Positions 55,901 through 64,000 of a stretch of DNA of 64,000 nt are shown one piece after another. The first letter of the stretch is position 1. Every line of letters starts with the position of its first letter. Below the pieces are notes generated by a model that saw only the letters and a program-made list of their open reading frames with translations, searched no databases and was not told the DNA's origin. This stretch comes from Molanna angustata (lineage: Eukaryota; Arthropoda; Insecta; Trichoptera; Molannidae): assembly GCA_963576475.1 (NCBI GenBank), contig OY754990.1, positions 1,086,903 to 1,150,902 on the forward strand. The letters are read 5' to 3'. Made by a program: the position numbers and the translations under genes.

Positions 55901-58900
55901 AAAATTACCTCATAACTGTCATAATTTCCCCCCCCCCAACGCTTGGAGAAAATCAGACTCGAATTTTTCTTAGTTAGATAATTCATTTTCCTGCCCTTTG
56001 GCGCTATTCGCCCTCTGTATGTCGAGACGCGAAGCTTTTCCCTACACCCCTAGCTTCCTAATACCTCAGCTTACCGATCTGCATCAGAGTCCCGAACCAA
56101 AGCGCGAAAATATTCCCTACGGACCTAACTCACTTACTCTACTTCAATTATCTTCTCGTTTATTATTATTCATTTAATATTCTCTCCTCGCGACAACTTC
56201 ATCCCCTTTTGGACTTTCCTCGGCTTATTTTCTTCGTGCCATCTATAGAGTTTCGCGCGCTGTCTCTGACCTATGACAGTCGGTCGAGCAGAGCGCTTCC
56301 CGAAGCTGATCGAATTTTTCGCTAGATGTCTCCCCTAGTATTGAAACGAAAGCTCTCGTCTCCTCTGAGCGGCTGGCGTATATTTAAAATACCTATTTAA
56401 AACCACCTTATTATACTGATAATAACCCGAATGGAAAACTCCGCTGTCCGTAACCACCAACTTATTTTATTTTATTTAAGTCAGCTCAGACACAGGCATG
56501 AATGCCCAAATATTTCTGCGCATAATAGCTTATAGATTATATGGGAAGTACATACGATCAGATAATCACCTATCACCTGATCTCGGATATGGGTTATATA
56601 AGAATTTTATAACCGTGCTGAGTAGGTGGCGAGGGAGAATTCCGGCGTTCGGTTCTCCCTGCCTACCCAAGGTAACGCAATGACCGTCATGGTATCGCCT
56701 GGTATTATTTACTTATTGTTAATTTCTATTTATTTACTAAAATCCTTTTTTCAAGTATCACAATAACCATTAACATGATATAACTTTCTACCGTAGTAAA
56801 TAAAATTATAAGTTATACTATAATTAAAAAAAGTTAAAGTATGTCGTAAGTGTATACATTTATACCTATATTTTAATTTGTGGATTAGGCTACTCTACTA
56901 GGCTATGTAAGCCTGTCCCAGAGTAACGTTATATAAATCAGTCCTATTATTTCAATTCGTCATGGTGTTAGTTATTTTTGTAAGATTTTGTGGTAGGTTG
57001 CAGTAATTTAGATGTGCGTATGTATGAAGTATGTATTTATTTTTGTGTTGTATGAAAAAAAAATAATGCCAGAATAATTACAGTACCTACTGCTTTATAC
57101 CGTCGTAGGAAAATTTGTAGGTAATTTTGTAACAGAACGGTGTATGACAGAGTTCAGAATGAAGATACAAGGAAAGAAAGTAAGATACCGAAAGATGTAA
57201 TTAACAGAATGAAAGTTAACACATTTAGATGGGTTGGCACGACCATGTAAACGATATTTTTAAAGATGAAAGTGCAAGAAACGTGAACCACAGACGAACA
57301 TGTCTCCGACGATGTATGAATGTTGCTGAGGCGATGAATGTGTGTCAAGGTAGAAAAATGCGGCGTTCGGTTCTCTTTGCCTACCCCGTGAGGGCCATGG
57401 CGTGCTGGTCTGTAAGTATGTACGTAGGTATGTATGTATAGTTAAAAGTTAAAATTCGTCTGTGTATACATGCTAAGTCCTTTCTTTATTCGTATAATTT
57501 TCATAGTCCTAGAACGTCGCTATTTGGTCTCTCTTAAATCGAGGTCATTGTGAATATCCTGGGATATTATTCTAGGTATGCAGCTTGGTCGGACCGGGTC
57601 GTAGGTACCCGCGCGAAAAAAAATCGATACATGTAGGTATTCTGAGGATGACTTAGATATTAAACCTTAGGGTCGTGATCTTTTCGACTGTAGTTTTTTT
57701 TCTTTTGTTTTTATATTTTCGTAGTGCGAAGAATAGATTGATTTAAATTTCTATTTCTCTCGTTACTGGGTCTTAACCTTCTAGCGTTAGGTAATTATTA
57801 CCGGGAGGTTTTTTTTATTTTATTCATGCTCTCATTTCTTTCCTGGGTTATTTAATCATTCGATTCTTTATTTATTTATTTGTTTATCTGGCTGTTTATC
57901 CTCTGAAATGGTTGTCTACCACTTCCTACGTTTACTTATTTCTTCGTATCTCTTTTCTTGATTGCGTTAGTTATTTATTTACGTATTTATTCCCCTATAC
58001 CTATCTGTAAATTTTCTTTCAGCAATCACTCTGTTGGTTTACTTACGTGTTTATTTCTACATTCACGTAATTGGCTTACTCCCCAGCTCATTAATTTTTT
58101 TTTTGTTTACTGTTAAATATGTAGGTCTTGTTTCCCGAAATTAAAATAATTAAATAAATAAATCAATTTTCCTGTTTTCTATCTCCTTTCGGTCTGCAAC
58201 GATTCGACAGTGGGTAAGCCCTGGCTACCTCTACTTATATTTCCTTGTCTGGTCTCATTCAAATTTATGTGTCCTACCCTTAAGACTAAACCCGTGTCCG
58301 TGAACCTGATACCTTGGGGCGGTCTAGTGATCTAGTGACCGAACATCGTCTGGACCCATATGCGTTCCCACGAACTAGATTTGCAGGGCCATATCGCCGT
58401 CCGTCTAGTTTCTGATTTATCGTATCCGTTAGAGCGGCTCGCGAAATCTGACACCTTTCTCCAACGGACATTCCAGTGGCGTAACTCTCTAACTACTTGG
58501 TCCTTTGATGTTGTTCAATACGAAACATCTCTGTGTTTTCTCAAACCAAAAATAAAAATACCGAAAATATTTTTATTATTCACGGTGAGCTTGTCTGTTG
58601 ATTTCTTATTTATGCCGCCAAATTATAACTTTTGGGTAATTAAATTATTTACCGATTAATTATTTACTTATTATCATTTCGTTAATTATCATCCGACACT
58701 AATTAGCTATATCACATTCTATTGAATAGGATCCAGCGATTACTAGCAAATTTCTTCTGAAAGCATTTTCCTATGTCAGAAGCAATTTTTTTTCTTAAGA
58801 CTTGTTCCCGCTTCTATTTTTCTGATTACCCAAAATATTTCGGTACGCCCATGTTGCATTTCGATGTCTCGACCGTTGGCGTGTTCCCATGGACCAGCCA

Positions 58901-59084
58901 AGATATCCATATGTGTCAATTATAAGTTATTGCGTCCTGCCTGGCACTTCCTTGCGACCGACAAGGTTCTCCGAGGCTAAACCAACATACCACCTACGCA
59001 GGATTCTGCGAAATATGCACGTCTCTAGTGTCTGAGACCCGACGCGTGATTTTGTTCAAATACCTATCCATGTTGGATATATCA
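52906..59084 (-). repeat. Element A 5' LTR (right copy)
   Basis: 6179 bp, the uninterrupted version of 27167-35332. It carries the hairpin array at 53509-53642, the LINE RT frame at 54704-55510, poly(A) near 55887-55904 and RTE fragments near 56630-56700 and 57110-57440. Confidence 0.85.
54704..55510 (+). mobile_element. LINE RT C-terminal fragment carried in the LTR (right copy, uninterrupted)
   Basis: A 268-codon frame from IIVKKWLDNNLLTLNIGKTK through YKYLGITIDRNLRWTTHVEI to DLTFVLR. This is the state of the left LTR before the second LINE inserted. It lies antisense to element A. An untranslated tail and poly(A) follow. Confidence 0.8.
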
Positions 59085-59181
59085 ACCTATTATATTCATG
59101 CTGTCAATTTAATCAATTGATTTAAATATTTCCAGTAATATGTATAATATTTTTATCAACATTTAAACAACTTGATTTTAG

Positions 59182-59421
59182 ATGTTTCTATTGTATCCAA
59201 CCGTCGAGATGTTTAAAAGAATTTATTCTCTTAACATGCCAACAGCATTAAATACAATAACCCGTATTAAAAAATATATGAAGTGGTCTAGAATCTTAAA
59301 GACTTTGCAACATACTTACAACTCAGAATTCGGAGGGAAAAAAATCTATATACACATAATGTGTGTAGCTTATAGAACTACTAAGATAACAATACCCCTG
59401 GAACTAGTTGAACTAAAATAG
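59182..59421 (+). CDS. Unassigned ORF
   Basis: 79 codons beginning MFLLYPTVEMFKRIYSLNMP after a TTGATTTTAG acceptor-like site, just outside element A. The translation is not obviously repetitive and contains no domain I recognise. It could be a terminal exon of a host gene interrupted by element A, or chance. Confidence 0.25.
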   Translation: MFLLYPTVEMFKRIYSLNMPTALNTITRIKKYMKWSRILKTLQHTYNSEFGGKKIYIHIMCVAYRTTKITIPLELVELK

Positions 59422-59826
59422 GAACGTTCTAAAATTTTAGATTTAGTGATAAAAGTGACATTTCATTGCACACGCGCACTGTTGCTAGTATTCATATTAC
59501 TCACGGAATGATTGTAGCTTTCTCTCGGGACAGGCTCTTCGAAAAAAATCACCATTATAAGATTTTAAGAAACTATCACGAATATTCGTGTCTTTCATAG
59601 GTAATAAAAAATCATTTAAAACGATTCATTCAAACAAATAATAACACGCAAATTACAATATTACGCATGCAGGTATTACGTCTCTTTTCATTCATTTAGG
59701 TTAGTTTCAATACTTGTGAAAGTTGCTTTCTTCCAAGATAAATTTTACATTTGTGTAGCCATATTGCAATGATACAGAAGAAAAACGTTTTTTTTAATGT
59801 GTCTTCTGTATATTTTTTTTCAGACA
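59422..59826. other. Intergenic or intronic, no feature seen
   Basis: AT-rich. It ends in a pyrimidine-rich TATTTTTTTTCAG at 59811-59823, a good splice acceptor for the zinc-finger exon. Confidence 0.5.
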
Positions 59827-61647
59827 ATGGACATTCCAGTGAACCAAAAGACAAATATGATAATAAAAGAGGAATATACTCTTTCAAATGACAAATATAT
59901 TGATGAAAATTTTCCTGAATTCTCAATTGAAGAATGTGAAGTAGATTTAAAAAAAGAAATTGAAGAGCAATCGGTCATTGAAAATGAAGAAAAAACAAAT
60001 ATACCTATACATATTCTGACTCATTCGGGTGAAAAACCACATGAATGCAATGTTTGTGGGAAGACATTTTCTCGAAAAAGAGATGTAACCAGACATAAAG
60101 TAACCCATTCGGGTGAAAAACCACATGAATGCAATGTCTGTGGGAAGACATTTTCTTTAAAATGGCATTTACACCAACATACACTGATTCATTTTGGTGA
60201 AAAACCACATGAATGCAATGTCTGTGGGAAAACATTTTCTCGAAAAGGAGATTTAACCATACATAAAGTAACGCATTCGGGTGAAAAACCACATGAATGC
60301 AATGTCTGTGGGAAGACATTTTCTCGAAAAAGAGTATTGATCATACATAAAGTAACGCATTCGGGTGAAAAACCACATGAATGCAATGTCTGTGGGAAGA
60401 CATTTTTTCTAAAAGGAGGATTAATCATACATAAAGTAACGCATTCGGGTGAAAAACCACATGAATGCAATGTCTGTGGGAAAACATTTTCTCGAAAAAG
60501 AGTATTAATCATGCATAAAGTAACGCATTCGGGTGAAAAACCACATGAATGCAATGTCTGTGGGAAGACATTTTTTCTAAAAGGAGGATTAATCATACAT
60601 AAAGTAACGCATTCGGGTGAAAAACCACATGAATGCAATGTCTGTGGGAAAACATTTTCTCGAAAAAGAGTATTAATCATGCATAAAGTAACGCATTCGG
60701 GTGAAAAACCACATGAATGCAATGTCTGTGGGAAGACATTTTTTCTAAAAGGAGGATTAATCATACATAAAGTAACGCATTCGGGTGAAAAACCACATGA
60801 ATGCAATGTCTGTGGGAAAACATTTTCTCGAAAAGGAGAATTGACCATACATGAAGTAACGCATTCGGGTGAAAAACTACATGAATGTAATGTCTGTGGG
60901 AAGAAATTTTCTCGAAAAGGAGAATTAATCATACATAAAGTAACGCATTCGGGTGAAAAGCCACATGAATGCAATGTCTGTGGGAAAACATTTTCTCGAA
61001 AAAGAGTATTAATCATGCATAAAGTAACGCATTCGGGTGAAAAACCACATGAATGCAATGTCTGTGGGAAGACATTTTTTCTTAAAGGAGGATTAATCAT
61101 ACATAAAGTAACGCATTCGGGTGAAAAACCACATGAATGCAATGTCTGTGGGAAAACATTTTCTCGAAAAGGAGAATTGACCAGACATAAAGTAACGCAT
61201 TCGGGTGAAAAACCACATGAATGCAATGTCTGTGGGAAAACATTTTCTCGAAAAGGAGATTTAACCATACATAAAGTAACGCATTCGGGTGAAAAACCAC
61301 ATGAATGCAATGTCTGTGGGAAGACATTTTCTCGAAAAGGAGGATTAATCATACATAAAGTAACGCATTCGGGTGAAAAACTACATGAATGTAATGTCTG
61401 TGGGAAGAAATTTTCTCGAAAAGGAGAATTAATCATACATAAAGTAACGCATTCGGGTGAAAAACCACATGAATGCAATGTCTGTGGGAAAACATTTTCT
61501 CGAAAAGGAGATTTAACCATACATAAAGTAACGCATTCGGGTGAAAAACCACATGAATGCAATGTCTGTGGGAAGACATTTTCTTTAAAAAGGAATTTAT
61601 ACCGACATACACAAATTCATTCGGGAAAAACAAAAAAAAAAATTTAA
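59827..61647 (+). CDS. C2H2 zinc-finger protein, 19 fingers
   Basis: A probable nuclear DNA-binding protein of about 606 residues. I start at ATG 59827 (MDIPVNQKTN), since a consensus acceptor (TTTTTTTTCAG) ends four bases upstream; a longer frame from 59797 would translate that intron end. An acidic N-terminus of about 60 residues has no ZAD or BTB. Nineteen fingers of 28 residues follow, C-x2-C-x12-H-x3-H, with HSGEKPHECNVCGKTF linkers. Helix residues are of very low diversity (RKGDLTI, RKRVLIM, LKGGLII). Several fingers are identical, with a two-finger unit repeated. The frame ends in GKTKKKI at an A-rich tract, where a frameshift cuts off further fingers. Targets are unknown. Confidence 0.88.
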   Translation: MDIPVNQKTNMIIKEEYTLSNDKYIDENFPEFSIEECEVDLKKEIEEQSVIENEEKTNIPIHILTHSGEKPHECNVCGKTFSRKRDVTRHKVTHSGEKPHECNVCGKTFSLKWHLHQHTLIHFGEKPHECNVCGKTFSRKGDLTIHKVTHSGEKPHECNVCGKTFSRKRVLIIHKVTHSGEKPHECNVCGKTFFLKGGLIIHKVTHSGEKPHECNVCGKTFSRKRVLIMHKVTHSGEKPHECNVCGKTFFLKGGLIIHKVTHSGEKPHECNVCGKTFSRKRVLIMHKVTHSGEKPHECNVCGKTFFLKGGLIIHKVTHSGEKPHECNVCGKTFSRKGELTIHEVTHSGEKLHECNVCGKKFSRKGELIIHKVTHSGEKPHECNVCGKTFSRKRVLIMHKVTHSGEKPHECNVCGKTFFLKGGLIIHKVTHSGEKPHECNVCGKTFSRKGELTRHKVTHSGEKPHECNVCGKTFSRKGDLTIHKVTHSGEKPHECNVCGKTFSRKGGLIIHKVTHSGEKLHECNVCGKKFSRKGELIIHKVTHSGEKPHECNVCGKTFSRKGDLTIHKVTHSGEKPHECNVCGKTFSLKRNLYRHTQIHSGKTKKKI

Positions 61648-62046
61648 CCAATCATAATGTAACGCATTCGGGTGAAAAACCACATGTCTGTGGGAAGACA
61701 TTTTCTCGAAAAAGAGATCTAACCAGACATAAAGTGACGCATTCGGATGAAAAATCACATGAATGCAATGTCTGTGGGAAGACATTTTCCCGAAAAGGAC
61801 ATTTAACCCATTCTAGCGAAAATCACGATAGATTGCCGAATGACATTTTCTGAAATAGGAAATTTAAACAAACTTACTCATTTGGATGAAAATCCACATG
61901 AATGCGACATCTGTGGGAAGATAATTCTTCAGAAGAAATCTTTTAAACTAAATCACCTTTTTTCATTCGGACGAAAAACTAACATGAATGCAATGTCTGT
62001 GGTAATTTATTTTCTGAAACAGAAAATTAAAACAAACATAAAATAA
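61648..62046 (+). pseudogene. Decayed extra zinc fingers downstream of the frameshift
   Basis: In another frame the array continues: HSGEKPHVCGKTFSRKRDLT (first cysteine lost), HSDEKSHECNVCGKTFSRKG, then after another shift HLDENPHECDICGKIILQKK. Degeneration increases with distance, so the array was longer and its end is no longer under constraint. Confidence 0.75.
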
Positions 62047-62650
62047 CTATTTTGTGCGAAAAACCACATGAACGTCGACGGGATTAAACGGGATTTAAAC
62101 AAACATAAACTAACTCATTAAGCCGGCTACGTAATATTCCAACTCATGTGTAATATGACTGAAAAGTAGTGGTTGCATTATATTTTTAAGGAATATGAAC
62201 TAAAACTTTATCTTATTGGTCCTAACAGAATTCGCAGTCTCATATCCATAATAATAATAATAATAGTAAATTTTATTTAGACATAAAAACAATTAATGCA
62301 TATAGTATAAACAAAAAGTATACAAAAATATATATATTTTGAAACAATAAGTTTGGTACAGAGTACCTCTGACAATTAATTATAAAAGAAATATAAAAGT
62401 ATGGAGAACATTAATATTTTTTTACTTTGTATTCAGCACCTAGCCTACGACAGGTGACAGGACTTTTGGATTCTTTTATGTTTGGCGGTAAACTATTATA
62501 TATTTTGAGACCTTTCATGTGACATTTCAATGTCGAACAATTTTAATAACGAATGATTTCTAGAATAGGCTAAAAGCCTATCATATTTCATTCGACATTT
62601 TTTAGGCGACATAGTCGAATACGACATTTACTGTGCGAGATTGGAAAATA
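62047..62650. other. No gene seen
   Basis: AT-rich sequence with an ATA repeat near 62250-62270. No domain or structural RNA is recognised. Confidence 0.4.
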
Positions 62651-62654
62651 CATA

Positions 62655-63202
62655 CCTACCCTGGGTAGCGTTCGGAAAGACGCTCGGCGTTCGCTCGGCG
62701 ATGTTAGAGCGTCATCCTAAGCGTTCGGAATTCATCGAGCGATTCGAGCGGCGATTCACTCTGCCCGTTCGGAATCACGGTTGACTCGCACCAAAGTCGC
62801 CCAAGTCGCTCGATGAAATAGTAGGGTGAATGTCGCTCCTGTCAAATTTTTAAATTTTTTGGCGGGATTTATGAATTTTCGCATAGTCAAAGTGACATTT
62901 TATTTGGCGGCAATTTATAATTTTTCACATAGTCGTCAACACTTTTAGTTTGGTATGGTTTTAGTTGGTTTTATTTGTATTTATAATTTAATTTATTGAA
63001 TTATTTATTAATTATAATTTACAAAAATGTAAATTCATACAAAATAAATATAATGGATGTAAATTCATACAAATTTATCATGGATAATAATGGTCAACCA
63101 CAAAGAAATGTGGAAGGCCATTATTTAATAGTAAACATCAACAGTAAGTGTATTTTGTTTTATGAAAATAATGTATTTTTTAATGAGTGGTTATCATTTT
63201 AA
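62655..63202 (+). mobile_element. Possible Harbinger-like transposon 5' part
   Basis: Starts GGGTAGCGTTCGGAAAGACG with three CGTTCGGAA words (near 62660, 62719 and 62768) and CTCGG/GAGCG repeats, reminiscent of PIF/Harbinger subterminal sequence. Downstream, an ATG near 63052 opens MDVNSYKFIMDNNGQPQRNV to a GTAAGT donor-like site near 63145. No transposase domain is visible. It is followed by an RTE tail. Tentative. Confidence 0.25.
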
Positions 63203-63264
63203 GGGAAATAAACAATTTTTGAATGCCCAAAACACGAAAAGTTCGTGAAAACTATGTGTGTCAA

Positions 63265-63345
63265 GATAGAAGTGAGTGGCGTTCAGTTCTCTCTGTCTAC
63301 CCCGTGAGGGACATGGCGTGATGGTATGTATGTATGTCTTTGATC
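63265..63345 (+). mobile_element. RTE-type LINE 3' tip with (TGTA)n tail
   Basis: TGGCGTTCAGTTCTCTCTGT then ACCCCGTGAGGGACATGGCG and GTATGTATGTATG, the plus-strand version of the terminal block at 24008-24082 and 14038. Confidence 0.75.
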
Positions 63346-63799
63346 CAACACTTGTATCCCTTTTTATGACAAATCTGACATTTATTTTATTTTATTCTGG
63401 GAACAGACAGTTATATAAATGAGTGTGTTGTGGCCAACGCTAAACTCCTCACTAACAAGTCATTCTATAAAGTGTTCAAATTTTGTATCGAAAATTTTCA
63501 CCATTTTCATGAAATGAGTTTGTCAAAGTATTTTTTCATAACATTCACAATGGGTGACAGGGAACCTCAATATTGCTGAACTTTATGAGATATGTTCGTT
63601 GGGTGGATGCAGAACTATTATAAGTCGCATTTTTAACGAATATCACTTTTTGATGTAAATATGTTCGCAAGAAAAAATCTTAAATTCTTACGAATAATAC
63701 GAATCACTTGTCACAACACGTTTACTACTTTTAAAATTAATAAATTATTACCTCGTTATTATAATGAAAACATCCGATAAACACCAAAACAAAATATAC

Positions 63800-64000
63800 A
63801 ACCTCTATTTTAAATTCTACTACACCAGCTAGCAAGCTACTTCTTGATTTCCTTTCACTCACTGAAACTTATCAAATTAACACGCACCATAATTCAATGG
63901 GTAGAATTTTGGATTTGGTAATATCTAACTCACAGAATGTTTCCTTCATTGAATGTGACTCTCCTCTTGTACCAGAAGATTCGCATCACAAATCCCTAAT
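63800..64000 (+). mobile_element. LINE endonuclease fragment running off the window
   Basis: The plus frame reads LLLDFLSLTETYQINTHHNS, MGRILDLVISNSQ and then DSPLVPEDSHHKSL, the C-terminal part of an EEP-type LINE endonuclease just before the RT. It is open to the last base, so the RT should lie beyond 64000. The 5' limit is unclear. Confidence 0.75.

Noticed and set aside
60189..61562. 457-codon minus-strand frame across the zinc-finger array
   Set aside because: It is the antisense shadow of the 84-bp coding repeat. Its repeated translation follows from the finger codons and has no domain of its own.
59990..61620. Regular 84-bp repeats resembling a CRISPR array
   Set aside because: The repeat is a continuous coding unit for C2H2 fingers with no unique spacers, in a eukaryotic context.

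Overview
This window is from an AT-rich animal nuclear genome, most likely an insect and probably a moth or butterfly. That is inferred from a split, intron-containing host gene, tRNA-derived SINEs, many RTE-type LINE tails ending in CATA/TGTA simple repeats, and C2H2 zinc fingers; the order is an inference. Nothing bacterial is present. Only two host loci are well supported: a DCPS-like scavenger mRNA decapping gene on the minus strand (exons at 18688-18364, 12787-12642 and 10386-10162, final exon or exons not found), and a 19-finger C2H2 zinc-finger gene on the plus strand (59827-61647). Nearly everything else is mobile DNA in nested layers.

Left part (1-9900): a LINE fragment (1345-2545) and a Penelope-like element with an intact RT plus GIY-YIG ORF (3982-6651). 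The Penelope element has direct pseudo-LTRs, an inverted 5'-truncated partner copy and (TA)n tracts at both outer edges. This block lies between inverted arms (945-1225 and 7064-8567). The right arm is split by a pogo/Tigger-type DNA transposon (7253-8466), whose empty site survives in the left arm. RTE fragments and a SINE follow.

DCPS region (9900-19000): the introns hold SINEs, RTE fragments, a LINE whose poly(A) ends about 12 nt before a splice acceptor, an inverted-repeat family (15449-16069), a TIR element (16070-17416) and a TTAA-bounded element (17465-18092). The last two sit at sites that can be read uninterrupted in paralogous sequence elsewhere in the window.

Middle (19000-27160): a decayed minus-strand LINE (19388-22226) abutting a poly(A) SINE, a GC-rich island, a 155-bp RTE insertion with a clear target-site duplication, and a perfect inverted repeat with 399-bp arms (25026-25912).

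Giant nested element (27163-59088): one minus-strand Ty3/gypsy-type LTR retrotransposon (element A) occupies almost 32 kb. Its LTRs are about 6.2 kb, about 99.8% identical by eye, and flanked by ACCT. They contain LINE and RTE sequence present in both copies. A second LINE (29046-31035) sits in the left LTR only. A second gypsy-type element on the plus strand (element B, 41580-50422, 2.2-kb LTRs) sits between A's gag and pol. A's pol is broken; B has intact gag, protease, RT and RNase H but has lost the integrase core.

Right end (59090-64000): an unassigned ORF, the zinc-finger gene with a frameshifted, decaying tail of further fingers, a possible Harbinger-like end, an RTE tail and the start of another LINE endonuclease running off the edge.
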